Below, one piece after another: positions 20,147-30,562 of a stretch of DNA of 37,805 nucleotides (positions are counted from its first letter, which is position 1; each line of letters starts with the position of its first letter). Where the stretch lies: assembly GCA_024280145.1 (NCBI GenBank), contig JAJRQR010000149.1:1-37805 (forward strand). Reading direction: 5' to 3'. The notes below the pieces were generated by a model. That model saw only the letters and a list, made by a program, of their open reading frames with translations, was not told the origin of the DNA and did not search any database. This stretch comes from Bacteroidota bacterium (GTDB lineage Bacteria > Bacteroidota > Bacteroidia > Flavobacteriales > Flavobacteriaceae). A program made the translations under genes and the position numbers.

Positions 20147-21655
20147 ATGAAAGGAAGAAAAGAATTAATCGTTGTGATTTTTTGCGCATTATTATTTACA
20201 AGTCTATTTTACAAACAATCTTTAGGTTTAAATTTATTTATTTTTGAAAGCATTTTGTTTTCGGTCTTCTTTTATAAGAAACAATTAGTTTTTAAAAGCA
20301 AAATACAGATAGTAAGTATTTCTAGCACATTACTAACCTTACTATTTACCTTAATCACTCATTCTACTTTTTCTTATTTTATTCATTTTGTTTCGTTTTT
20401 TATTTTTATTGGCACTCTTAATTTTCCAGAAGTAAAATCATTAGTTTCCACATTTAAAATTTCGTTTGTTTCGCTATTTAAAAATCAAAGTCTGTTTTAT
20501 AGAAAAGCTATTAATTCAAAAATTAAAGGCAAAAAACTAGGTGGTTTTATCTGGAAATCAAGAATATTTTTTATCCCCTTATTAATCATTGGTTTTTTTA
20601 CTAGTATTTATTCAGCTTCAAATCCAATATTTAATGGAGTCGTTTCAGAAGCAATTAATTTTGCTCAAAAAGCTATAACTTTTCTATTTAAAGATTTAGA
20701 ATTATTACTGTTTTTTACTTTCTTTTTAGGGATTTTAATTAGTAATTTTATAGTTATAAGATCTTCAAATAAAAAAATAGTTGAGGAAGATTTGAATGCT
20801 ACCGACAACTTAATAAGAAGCAGAAAAAAAGGTTATAATCCCTTTGGTGTTATGGCTTTAAAAAACGAATACAAGGCTGCAATTTTCCTGTTTATTGTTT
20901 TAAATTTAATTCTTTTCACCTTAAATGCCATAGATATTTATTGGGTTTGGTTTAATTTTGAATGGTCTGGTCAATTATTAAAACAGTTTGTTCACGAAGG
21001 TACTTATTTGCTAATTTTTTCGATACTAATTTCAATAGCAATTGTCCTATTTTACTTCAGAAAAAATTTAAATTTTTACAAAAAAAATAAATTATTAAAA
21101 AATCTAGGCTATGTTTGGATTATCCAAAATGCAGTACTTGTTATTTCTGTAGGGATTAGAAATTATTGGTACATCAATTATTACTCTTTAGCTTACAAAA
21201 GGATTGGAGTATTTATTTTTTTAGCACTAACATTATACGGGTTATATACAGTAATAATAAAAATAAAAGACACAAAATCTTCTTATTACTTATATAAAAT
21301 GAACACGTTAGCTATCTTTATAATTTTAGTTTTAAGTTCATTAATAAACTGGGATTCTTTAATAGTAAAGTATAATTTTAAGCATTCATATAAATCATAT
21401 TTGCATCTTAGTTATCTTTCAGTAATGTCTGACAAATCACTTATGTATTTAGACAAACCTTTAACTGAATTGATTGAAATCAATAAACATCAGAAAGAAA
21501 ATTTTAAAGTAACTAAGTACGATATAAGCCCCAAAAATTATTTTAATATTATCGAAAAAAGGAAAAGACAGTTCAAAAAAAAATGGGAATCTAAGAGTAT
21601 TTTAGAATGGAGTTTGGCTGAATATTTAACTTATAAAAATTTATTTTCTAAATAA
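20147..21655 (+). CDS. Polytopic membrane protein, probably DUF4173-type
   Basis: Many hydrophobic segments; overall pattern including NYWYINYYSLAYKRIGVFIFLALTLYGL and INWDSLIVKYN resembles DUF4153/DUF4173 proteins. Confidence 0.7.
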   Translation: MKGRKELIVVIFCALLFTSLFYKQSLGLNLFIFESILFSVFFYKKQLVFKSKIQIVSISSTLLTLLFTLITHSTFSYFIHFVSFFIFIGTLNFPEVKSLVSTFKISFVSLFKNQSLFYRKAINSKIKGKKLGGFIWKSRIFFIPLLIIGFFTSIYSASNPIFNGVVSEAINFAQKAITFLFKDLELLLFFTFFLGILISNFIVIRSSNKKIVEEDLNATDNLIRSRKKGYNPFGVMALKNEYKAAIFLFIVLNLILFTLNAIDIYWVWFNFEWSGQLLKQFVHEGTYLLIFSILISIAIVLFYFRKNLNFYKKNKLLKNLGYVWIIQNAVLVISVGIRNYWYINYYSLAYKRIGVFIFLALTLYGLYTVIIKIKDTKSSYYLYKMNTLAIFIILVLSSLINWDSLIVKYNFKHSYKSYLHLSYLSVMSDKSLMYLDKPLTELIEINKHQKENFKVTKYDISPKNYFNIIEKRKRQFKKKWESKSILEWSLAEYLTYKNLFSK

Positions 21656-21929
21656 TATTATTGTTAAAACCATCACAATTATACAAACAACAATAACAAA
21701 CGGAACAACTATTGCGTTAGCCTTAAAAACCACCCTTCCAAAATTTGCTAAAACTATTGTTTTTTGGCTTATTTTAATCAAAAAAGATGTTATTTACCTA
21801 TTTTATGATTAAAAATATACGAAAAAACACTTAAGTGCTATTTTTTTATTTTCTATAATATACTTCTTTTTTAGCAATCACTTTAAGCTTTTTTAATACC
21901 TTTAAACCACTTTTAAAACCATCATTTCA

Positions 21930-24900
21930 ATGAAATCTATTCTTCGTTTTCTGCTCGTATTTTCAGCCCTATTAATCGTTTCTTGTAACAACAATGATCC
22001 TAAAGGAGTCGACAACCTTTTTAAGTTTAAAGATTATATTTCGTACAATACTTACGGAAATAATTCAATTGCAAATTCTATAAAAATAGAACTTGTAAAA
22101 CCTCTTGAACAATACGAACTTACTCAGGAAATCCCTTCAGAGTTTATTAAAATTTCACCAAAAATCGAGGGAACTCTTCTTATCCAAAACGGAAGAACTT
22201 TAGTGTTTCAACCTTCAACAAAACTACTCCCAGATACCGAATATACGATAACTGTTTTGCTAAACAAACTCTATGATGATGTTGAAAAAGGTTTCGAATC
22301 CTATACCTTTTCATTTAAAACCATCACGGCAAATTTTAAATTGAATTTAGGGGAATTGCATTCCATTTCAAAAGAATGGCAATACTTAACAGGTGTACTA
22401 GAGGTTTCTGATTTTATTTCTTCTGAAAAAGCATTTCAACTCATTAATATAGCACAAAATGAAAATGAAAAAATTTATATAAATTGGAATACTGAAACTA
22501 AAGATGCCAAGTTTTTTGAATTTAAAATAGATAGTATTCATCGCTCAATTGAAGATTCAGAAATTAAAATTAGTTGGGACGGAAAAGCAATTGATTCTGA
22601 AACAAAAGGAGAAGAAACCCTCTTAATTCCAGGTCAAAATAACTTTATGGTAGTCGATGTAAAAAGTATTATTACTCCACAGGCTTCCCTTTCCATTAAT
22701 TTTTCAGATCCTATAAAAGAAAATCAAAATTTTGAAGGTTTGGTAGTTATCGAAAACACTTCGAATCTGCGTTATGAAGTTGACGGAAACGTACTTCACG
22801 TATATCCTCAAAGCAGGGTAATTGGCGATGTTAGAATTACTATTTTCAATGGTATTAAAAATACTTCTGACTTTTCTTTGAAAAAAGAATTTTCTGAACT
22901 CATCTCTTTCGAACAAATAAAACCGGGTGTTAGACTACTTTCAAAAGGAGTTATTTTACCTAATTCCAGTTCCAATCCTTTCTATTTTGAAGCCGTAAAT
23001 TTAAAATCTGTAGATGTTCGAGTGGTTAAGATATTCGAAAATAATATGCTTCAGTTTTTACAAGAATCTAATTTTAATGCTCGTCATATTTACGATATTA
23101 AAAGAGTGGGAAGAAGAGTGGTTAAAAAAACAATTCTGCTTGACGAAACAACTACAAACAATGGAGCTTGGAAAGCTCATGCTTTAAACCTTTCCAAACT
23201 TTTTAAAGCAGAACCTGGTGCTTTATACCGAGTTGAAATCAGTTTTAAGAAAGAATATATTTCTTATGATTGTTCTCTTAATTCAGATACGATTTCTTCC
23301 GAAAATGAAAACTTTGAGAATGATTATTACTACGAGGATGAAATTGAAGGGGATGATTTTGATGAAGAAGAACGCGAACAACGTTATTGGGATAATGAGC
23401 TGTATAGCTGGAGAAAATACTCCTATAATTGGGAACAACAAGATAATCCTTGTCACAATGCTTATTACAGTGAGGATCGATTTGCAGTTGCAAATATATT
23501 GGGCTCTGATTTAGGTTTAATAGTGAAGAAAAGTGAAAACAAATCCTATCATTTTATTACAACCAACTTGCTTAGTGCTTCTCCTGAAAGTGAAGTACTT
23601 ATAAATTTATATAATTTTCAACAACAATTAATAGGCACAACTACTACCGATTTTAAAGGGTTCTCTTTATATGACAGCAATAAATCTGTTGCATTTGCCA
23701 TCGCCCAAAAGGGAAATAATTATGCTTATGTAAAATTAGAAGACGGTAATGCATTATCCTTAAGTAAGTTTGATGTCTCTGGGAAAAAACTTCAAAAAGG
23801 ACTTAAAGGTTACGTTTATACAGAGCGTGGAGTGTATCGTCCTGGCGATCCAATTCACCTAACATTTGTGTTAAATGATGGAGCAAATAAGTTGCCAAAA
23901 AATCACCCTGTTAAGTTAGAAGTAACCGATTCTCGTGGAAAATTAGTTGAACGAACCGTTAAAAACGAAGGTGTTAATGGCTTTTATTACTTCCCAATTA
24001 AAACGGAAGCAGATGCACCCACAGGAAATTGGCAAGCGACCATTTCTGTTGGTGGAGTGAAATTTACAAAAAATCTAAAAGTGGCTACTATTAAGCCCAA
24101 CCGACTTAAATTAAAACTCGATTTTAACGATGAGGTTCTCGATGCAAGTAAACCTATTAAAGGTACTGCATCTGCACTTTGGTTGCATGGTGCCATTGCG
24201 AGAAATCTTAAAATCACGATGGATGTAACACTTCGTTCTACCAATACGGCTTTTAAAAAATATTCTAACTATAATTTTAATGACCCTATTCGAAATTTCA
24301 ATAAAGTTGCAATTCCAATTATGGGAGGCGAGGACTCAAGTGATAACTATCTTTCTGCTGAAGGAATTAAAAACTTTTCAAAAAAAATAGACCTCAGCCG
24401 AAATGCTCCCGGGATGTTAAAAGCAACATTCCTAACGAAAGTTTATGAAGGAGGTGGCGATTTTTCGATGGATGTATTTTCAAAAAACCTTGCCCCATAC
24501 ACTCATTTTGTTGGACTACAATCTCCCAAAACAAAACGATACGGATCTTATGATACCGATAAAAATATAGAATTTAATGTTGCTTCAGTGGATGCTCAAG
24601 GAAAAGCTTCAGGAAATAGAAAACTACAAGTAAAAGTTTTTAAAATTGAATGGCGTTGGTGGTGGAGTCGTGGTTATGACAACCTTTCAAGTTATGAAAA
24701 TTCAACGGTTCATCGTCCAATAAATGAGTTTTCAGTAACCACAGAAAACAACGGAAAAGCAACCTTTAAAGTAAATGTTCCAGATGAAGAAGGTGGACGT
24801 TACCTAATAAGAGTCATCGATAAAAAATCGGGACACGCAACAGGACGAGTAGCTTATTTTTACAAAAATTGGTGGAAAAGCCCAACCAATGGCGATGCCG

Positions 24901-27503
24901 AAAGTGCTAAAATGTTGGTGTTTTCAGCAGACAAAGAAAAGTACAATGTGGGCGATAAAGCTGTAATTACCTTTCCTTCTTCAAGTGAAGGACGTGCTTT
25001 AATTAGTGTTGAAAACGGCACCGAAGTCCTTTCTACACAATGGGAAGTAACTAATATCGGCGAATCCAAAGTAACTATTCCTATTACGGAAGAAATGGCG
25101 CCAAATGTGTATGTTAACATTTCTCTTTTACAGCCTCATGAACAAACCAAAAACGATTTACCAATTCGTTTGTACGGTGTAATTCCTTTGTTAGTTGAAA
25201 ATCCTTCAACCATTTTAGAACCAGAAATTAAAATGCCAGATGTGCTTAAACCTGAAGAAAATTTCACGGTAAAAGTTTCCGAAAAAAATAACACAGCAAT
25301 GACCTACACCATAGCTGTGGTAGATGAAGGCTTGTTGGATTTAACCAGATTTGCAACTCCAAAAATACACGAGGCTTTTTATGCTCGGGAAGCTTTGGGC
25401 GTAAAAACATTTGATATTTTCGATTTGGTAATTGGTGCCTATTCTGGAAGTGTGGATAATATTTATGCCATTGGTGGCGGTGACGAAGCGGCGGGTGCAA
25501 AAAACCGGAAAGCGGATCGTTTTAAACCTGTGGTGACTTTCTTAGGTCCTTTTCATTTAAAGAAAGGAAAAACTGACAGTCATAAAATAATGATGTCCAA
25601 TTATATTGGTTCGGTTAGAACGATGGTGATTGCTGGTGAAAACAAGAAAAATGCCTACGGAAAAACAGATAAAACAACTCCCGTTAGAAAACCATTAATG
25701 GTATTAGCTTCGCTTCCTCGGAAACTTTCTCCAGGTGAAAAAGTGACGTTACCCGTAACCGTTTTCGCAATGGAAAATAAGATTAAAAAAGCAACCGTTT
25801 CTGTTAAAGTAGGTGAAGGATTGAAACCAATTAATGGGACTTCAAAAGCAATTAATTTTACTGAAATAGGAGAAAAGATTGTCAATTTTGAATTTGAAGT
25901 ATTGCCAACAAACAAATTTGAAACCATTGAAGTTTCCGTTTCTGGTCACGGTGAAAAGGCAAGTTATAAAGTTGAAATTGATGTCGTAAATCCAAATCCG
26001 ATTTCGCAAAAAGCAACCTCTTATACCTTATCTAAAAACGCTTCAAAAACCATCAATTTTGAAACTTTTGGCGTAGCAGGAACTAATGGTGCCATGTTGG
26101 AATTTTCAACTTTACCTCCAATGAATTTCGAAAAAAGAATGAATTATTTAATTCAATATCCCCACGGATGTGTGGAGCAAACTACTTCGTCTGTATTTCC
26201 GCAGTTATTCTTAGATGATATTTTCGATATCACTTTCGATAAGAAAAAAGAAATGGAGAAAAACATAAAAGCCGGAATCCTTAAATTAAGTAATTTTCAG
26301 ACTACCAACGGCGGACTTTCCTACTGGCAAGGAGAAACCGAAGCCGACGAATGGGGAAGCAATTACGCAGGACATTTTATGTTGGAAGCCAAGAAAAAAG
26401 GCTATGCTTTACCTATTTCATTTTTAAGTAATTGGTTGCGTTATCAGCAAGTAACAGCTCGTCAATGGAGGAATAGTAACACGGAATATAATTCTAGTTT
26501 AGTACAAGCATATCGTTTATATACATTGGCTTTAGCAGTACAACCGGAATTAGCTGCAATGAATCGTTTGCGAGAATCCAAACACCTTAGTAACGATGCT
26601 AAATGGCGATTGGCTGCGGCCTATGCTTTGGCTGGGAAAAAGCAAGTTGCCATTGAAATAACTCAAACCGCAAACATCCATTTCATTACAAACAACTACG
26701 ATTATTATACCTATGGTTCTCCTTTCAGAAACAAGGCAATGGCTTTGGAAACTATGGTGGCTTTGGGTGATGAAAAACAAAAAGAAATAGCGATTACAGT
26801 AGCAAACGATTTATCTTCTCAAAGTTGGTTTAGCACTCAAGAAACAGCTTATGCTTTGTTGGCGATGTCGAAAATGGTGACTAAAAATGGAGGAAAAGCA
26901 ATCGCAATTTCTTTTAAACAAAACGGAAAAACAAGCACTATTAAAACAGAAAAAGCAGTTTCGCAACGAGACGTATCTTTTGTAATGGGAACTAACTCCC
27001 TTGAAATCATTAATAATAAAGACAATGTAGTCTATGTAAGTCTTTCTCAAAAAGGAAAACTTCCGCTGGGAAAAGAACTTTCTGAACAACGAAATCTTAC
27101 CGTTAGAACTTCATTTAAAAACAAATCTGGAAAAGCAATTGATATTTCAAACCTAAGACAAGGAACCGAAATTACAGCACAAATTACCGTGAGCAACAAT
27201 TCTAATAATTGGGTTGGAAATGTGGCACTTTCACAGATATTTCCAAGTGGTTGGGAAATTGTAAACACAAGCTTTACCGACTTAAAAGGCGGTGCAACTG
27301 GCAACGCTCGTTATACCGATATTCGTGATGATCGTGTGAATTTCTATTTTGATATTTCAGCAAAAAAATCGAAAACCTTCACCGTAAAACTAAACGCTTC
27401 CTATTTAGGAACCTACTATTTACCTGGTACTCAAACCGAAGCGATGTATGATAACAATTATTATGCTCGAGGAAAAGGGCGTTGGGTTGTTGTTAAGAAA
27501 TAA
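21930..27503 (+). CDS. Bacterial alpha-2-macroglobulin family lipoprotein (MG2 domain, thioester motif)
   Basis: Lipobox ALLIVSCNN; YVYTERGVYRPGDPIHLTFVLND, YTIAVVDEGLLDLTRF, and thioester CVEQ in YPHGCVEQTTS (26169-26180). Confidence 0.95.
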   Translation: MKSILRFLLVFSALLIVSCNNNDPKGVDNLFKFKDYISYNTYGNNSIANSIKIELVKPLEQYELTQEIPSEFIKISPKIEGTLLIQNGRTLVFQPSTKLLPDTEYTITVLLNKLYDDVEKGFESYTFSFKTITANFKLNLGELHSISKEWQYLTGVLEVSDFISSEKAFQLINIAQNENEKIYINWNTETKDAKFFEFKIDSIHRSIEDSEIKISWDGKAIDSETKGEETLLIPGQNNFMVVDVKSIITPQASLSINFSDPIKENQNFEGLVVIENTSNLRYEVDGNVLHVYPQSRVIGDVRITIFNGIKNTSDFSLKKEFSELISFEQIKPGVRLLSKGVILPNSSSNPFYFEAVNLKSVDVRVVKIFENNMLQFLQESNFNARHIYDIKRVGRRVVKKTILLDETTTNNGAWKAHALNLSKLFKAEPGALYRVEISFKKEYISYDCSLNSDTISSENENFENDYYYEDEIEGDDFDEEEREQRYWDNELYSWRKYSYNWEQQDNPCHNAYYSEDRFAVANILGSDLGLIVKKSENKSYHFITTNLLSASPESEVLINLYNFQQQLIGTTTTDFKGFSLYDSNKSVAFAIAQKGNNYAYVKLEDGNALSLSKFDVSGKKLQKGLKGYVYTERGVYRPGDPIHLTFVLNDGANKLPKNHPVKLEVTDSRGKLVERTVKNEGVNGFYYFPIKTEADAPTGNWQATISVGGVKFTKNLKVATIKPNRLKLKLDFNDEVLDASKPIKGTASALWLHGAIARNLKITMDVTLRSTNTAFKKYSNYNFNDPIRNFNKVAIPIMGGEDSSDNYLSAEGIKNFSKKIDLSRNAPGMLKATFLTKVYEGGGDFSMDVFSKNLAPYTHFVGLQSPKTKRYGSYDTDKNIEFNVASVDAQGKASGNRKLQVKVFKIEWRWWWSRGYDNLSSYENSTVHRPINEFSVTTENNGKATFKVNVPDEEGGRYLIRVIDKKSGHATGRVAYFYKNWWKSPTNGDAESAKMLVFSADKEKYNVGDKAVITFPSSSEGRALISVENGTEVLSTQWEVTNIGESKVTIPITEEMAPNVYVNISLLQPHEQTKNDLPIRLYGVIPLLVENPSTILEPEIKMPDVLKPEENFTVKVSEKNNTAMTYTIAVVDEGLLDLTRFATPKIHEAFYAREALGVKTFDIFDLVIGAYSGSVDNIYAIGGGDEAAGAKNRKADRFKPVVTFLGPFHLKKGKTDSHKIMMSNYIGSVRTMVIAGENKKNAYGKTDKTTPVRKPLMVLASLPRKLSPGEKVTLPVTVFAMENKIKKATVSVKVGEGLKPINGTSKAINFTEIGEKIVNFEFEVLPTNKFETIEVSVSGHGEKASYKVEIDVVNPNPISQKATSYTLSKNASKTINFETFGVAGTNGAMLEFSTLPPMNFEKRMNYLIQYPHGCVEQTTSSVFPQLFLDDIFDITFDKKKEMEKNIKAGILKLSNFQTTNGGLSYWQGETEADEWGSNYAGHFMLEAKKKGYALPISFLSNWLRYQQVTARQWRNSNTEYNSSLVQAYRLYTLALAVQPELAAMNRLRESKHLSNDAKWRLAAAYALAGKKQVAIEITQTANIHFITNNYDYYTYGSPFRNKAMALETMVALGDEKQKEIAITVANDLSSQSWFSTQETAYALLAMSKMVTKNGGKAIAISFKQNGKTSTIKTEKAVSQRDVSFVMGTNSLEIINNKDNVVYVSLSQKGKLPLGKELSEQRNLTVRTSFKNKSGKAIDISNLRQGTEITAQITVSNNSNNWVGNVALSQIFPSGWEIVNTSFTDLKGGATGNARYTDIRDDRVNFYFDISAKKSKTFTVKLNASYLGTYYLPGTQTEAMYDNNYYARGKGRWVVVKK

Positions 27504-27518
27504 TAAAACGATAATAAG

Positions 27519-27640
27519 TTAACCGCAAAGAACGCTATAGAATCGCAAGGGTCGCTAAGTAATATTAAGAACCATTTAGCTTAAATAATCTTTTTATTCT
27601 TTGTGTTCTTTGCGTAAACCTTTGCGCTCTTTGTGGTTAA
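27519..27640. repeat. Long imperfect inverted repeat between the alpha-2-macroglobulin gene and pbpC
   Basis: TTAACCGCAAAGAACGC (27519-27535) pairs with GCGCTCTTTGTGGTTAA (27624-27640), 15/17 positions; the interior also has CTTTGTGTTCTTTGCGTAAACCTTTGCG. Confidence 0.75.
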
Positions 27641-27673
27641 AAAATATGCTACCTTAAAATACTTAATGCCTTA

Positions 27674-30003
27674 ATGGTAAAAAGACACAAATACAAACTA
27701 AGCTTCCTCTTTATCATTTTCGTTATATGGCTATTCTGCCTGCCTTCAGAATTATTTAAAGTTCCCACCGCAACGATAATTGATAGTAGAGAAGGAATCA
27801 TGTTAGGAGCTAGAATTGCTGATGATGGACAATGGAGATTTCCAAAAATGGACTCCGTTCCCAATCGTTTTGAACAAAGCATTTTACTGTTTGAAGACGA
27901 ATATTTTTACCAACATCCAGGTTTTAATCCTGTGGCAATTAGCAAAGCATTGTGGCAAAATATAACCACCGATAAACGACGTGGAGGAAGCACACTCACA
28001 CAACAAGTCATTCGCCTTTCTCGAAAAAACAAAGGCCGAAACTATGCAGAAAAACTCGTAGAGATTTTTCAAGCCACTCGATTAGAATTCCGTTTCAGTA
28101 AAAAAGAAATCTTGAATCTTTATGCTTCTTACGCTCCTTTTGGTGGAAATGTAGTAGGTTTAGAAACTGCTTCTTGGCGGTATTTTGGAATTCCTTCAGA
28201 AGAATTAAGTTGGGGGCAAGCAGCTGCTTTAGCCGTTTTACCCAATGCACCTTCCTTAATATTTCCAGGGAAAAATGAAGTAATTTTAAAAAATAAAAGA
28301 GATCGTTTGTTATTAAAATTATTTCAGAAAGAAATCATAGACCAAACCACTTACGAATTAGCAATATTAGAACGCTTGCCAGGAAAACCGTTACCATTAC
28401 CCGAATTTGCACCTCATCTCACCGAAAAATCAAGAAGAGAACACAAAGGAGAAAGAGTACAAACCACTATTGATTTCCATCTTCAAAAAAATGCCAACCG
28501 AATTGCAAAAGAGCATTATTATAATTTACATCAAAATCAAATAAACAACCTCGCCATTTTGATTTTAGATGTAGAAACCCGAGAAATTTTAGCTTATGTT
28601 GGCAATGCTCCAACCACAAAAGAAAACAATAATTATGTAGACATCATCGATAAATCCCGAAGTACCGGAAGTGTTTAAAACCTTTTTTATATGCTTCTTT
28701 GTTAGATACAGGCGAACTACTTCCTAACAGTTTGGTGGCGGATATTCCAACGGTGATTAATGGCTATCGCCCAAAGAATTTCGATAAGAAATATCACGGA
28801 GCAGTTCCGGCAAGTGAGGCTCTTTCAAGATCCTTAAACATTCCCGCAGTACGAATGCTACGCGAATTTGGACTGCAACGTTTTTATAATAAATTGAAGA
28901 AATTGGAACTTAATTCCATTAATAAAACTCCCGATTATTACGGACTCGCATTAATTCTTGGTGGAGCAGAAAGCTCACTTTGGGAGGTTACGAATGCCTA
29001 TGCAGGAATGGCTTCTACCTTAACTTTTTTTAATACATCTTCCAGTGAATATCGAACCCAAGAGTTTTTAAAACCCAATTATATTTTAAAAAATAAACGA
29101 GATTTTGGTAAGGTAACTTTTTACCCTTCGGTTTTTAATGCAGGTGCAATTTATCATACCTTAAATTCACTTCAAAAAGTAAATCGTCCACAAGGAGAAG
29201 AAAACTGGAGTTTTTTTAGTAATTCTCAACCTATTGCTTGGAAAACAGGCACCAGTTTTGGCTTTAAAGATGCTTGGGCGGTGGGAGTTACTCCCAAATA
29301 TGCTATAGGTGTTTGGGTAGGAAATGCAGATGGTGAAGGTCGCCCCGGACTTACTGGAATTCAGGCGGCAGCTCCCATTCTTTTTGATGTTTTAAATAAA
29401 TTACCATCGCAAGGTGAATGGTTTGATATGCCTTATGATGAATTAATTAAGACAGATATTTGTACAAAAAGCGGACATTTAGCGAATGAATATTGTAATG
29501 AAACTTCAAAGGAATGGATCCCAAAAAACGGAAATAAAACAAGTTCTTGTCCTTATCATCATCAAGTTTTTTTAGATGTTACTGAAACTTATAGAGTAAA
29601 TTCTTCGTGTTATTCTTTAGCTAAAATGAAACAAAAAAACTGGTTTGCATTGCCACCAATTTTAGAATATTATTATGCTCCCTTACATCCAGAATACAAT
29701 CCTTTGCCTATTTTTAAGGAAAGTTGTTTACAAGTTGGAGAGCAGAAAATGGAGTTTATTTATCCCAAAAAAAATGAAGAAATCCTACTTCCAAAAGATT
29801 TTGATGAAACTATAAATAATGTGATTTTTAAATTAGCACATCGATCACCTGAAACAACCATTTATTGGTACTTGGATTCTGAATTTATAGGAACGACTGA
29901 AACATTTCACGAAATAGCTATTTCACCAAAACCGGGAGAATATATGTTATCTGTAATGGATCAAGATGGGAATGAGTTGCGACAGAAAGTGATTATTAAA
30001 TAG
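27674..30003 (+). CDS. pbpC: Penicillin-binding protein 1C, split by an apparent 1-nt frameshift at about 28674
   Basis: Glycosyltransferase motifs FEDEYFYQHPGFNP, GGSTLTQQVIRL; transpeptidase part WKTGTSFGFKDAWAVGVTPKYAIGVWVGNADG; C-terminal PBP1C tail. ORFs 27674-28678 and 28699-30003 join as RSTGSV-L-KPFLYASLLDTGELLP if one T is added. Confidence 0.95.
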
Positions 30004-30011
30004 TTTGTTTG

Positions 30012-30044
30012 AGCTTTGCCAAAGTTTGGAACTTTGGCAAAGCT
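30012..30044. terminator. 33-nt perfect palindrome between convergent genes; candidate bidirectional terminator or repeat
   Basis: AGCTTTGCCAAAGTT-TGG-AACTTTGGCAAAGCT; 15-bp arms, TGG loop. Confidence 0.8.
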
Positions 30045-30055
30045 GATACTTATAC

Positions 30056-30529
30056 TCAAATTCTCCAATTCCGAAAAGGAGTTTTACTTAATAACGAATT
30101 ATAATACCGTACATCGCCAGTAACTTCTTTTCCAATCCAAAGAGGTTTTTCAAAATCTTCGTTTTCTGAATTAAGCTCAATTTCAGCAACCACCAAACCC
30201 TTATTTTCTCCGTAGAACTCATCTACTTCAAAAATATGTTTTCCAGATTTTACTTCGTAGCGCGTTTTTTCAATTAAGCTGGGTTCACAAATTTTTAAAA
30301 GCATTTCGGCTTCTAAAACTGGTATTTCTTTTTCCCACTCCAAACGAGTAGTTCCTTCCAAATTAGAGATTCCTTTTATAGTTATAAAAGCTTTTTCTCC
30401 TTTAATTCTTATTCTTACCGTTCTTTCTTTATGAGTATTTAAAAACCCTTGAATTATCTTAGTTTTTTTATATGCTTCCGATTTATATTCTTCAGAAAGG
30501 ACTAAAAATTTACGTTCTATTTCGAGCAT
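30056..30529 (-). CDS. CYTH domain protein (triphosphate tunnel metalloenzyme family)
   Basis: MLEIERKFLVLSEEY, TVRIRIKGEKAFITIKG, TRYEVKSGKHIFEVDEFYGENKGLVVAEIEL. Confidence 0.95.
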   Translation of the reverse strand: MLEIERKFLVLSEEYKSEAYKKTKIIQGFLNTHKERTVRIRIKGEKAFITIKGISNLEGTTRLEWEKEIPVLEAEMLLKICEPSLIEKTRYEVKSGKHIFEVDEFYGENKGLVVAEIELNSENEDFEKPLWIGKEVTGDVRYYNSLLSKTPFRNWRI

Positions 30530-30535
30530 GTTTAT

Positions 30536-30553
30536 TTCCTGTGAAAACAGGAA
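30536..30553. promoter_or_regulatory. Perfect 7-bp inverted repeat overlapping the CYTH 5' UTR / Shine-Dalgarno region
   Basis: TTCCTGT-GAAA-ACAGGAA, 6 nt upstream of the CYTH ATG (30529). Confidence 0.55.
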
Positions 30554-30562
30554 TCTTTTAAA

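Noticed and set aside
21656-21929. Intergenic AT-rich segment before the alpha-2-macroglobulin gene as a gene remnant or ncRNA
   Set aside because: No ORF, no clear stem with conserved features, and no way to judge conservation from one sequence.
22704-27304. Many short ORFs overlapping the alpha-2-macroglobulin gene, including 23218-23514 on the same strand
   Set aside because: Same reasoning; the 1857-aa protein explains the region, and the same-strand ORF is a frame-shifted reading of its acidic segment.
27504-27660. CRISPR-like repeats from recurrent CGCAAAG/CTTTGCG units
   Set aside because: Units are unequal, inverted rather than direct, with no regular spacers and no cas genes; best seen as an interspersed palindromic repeat.
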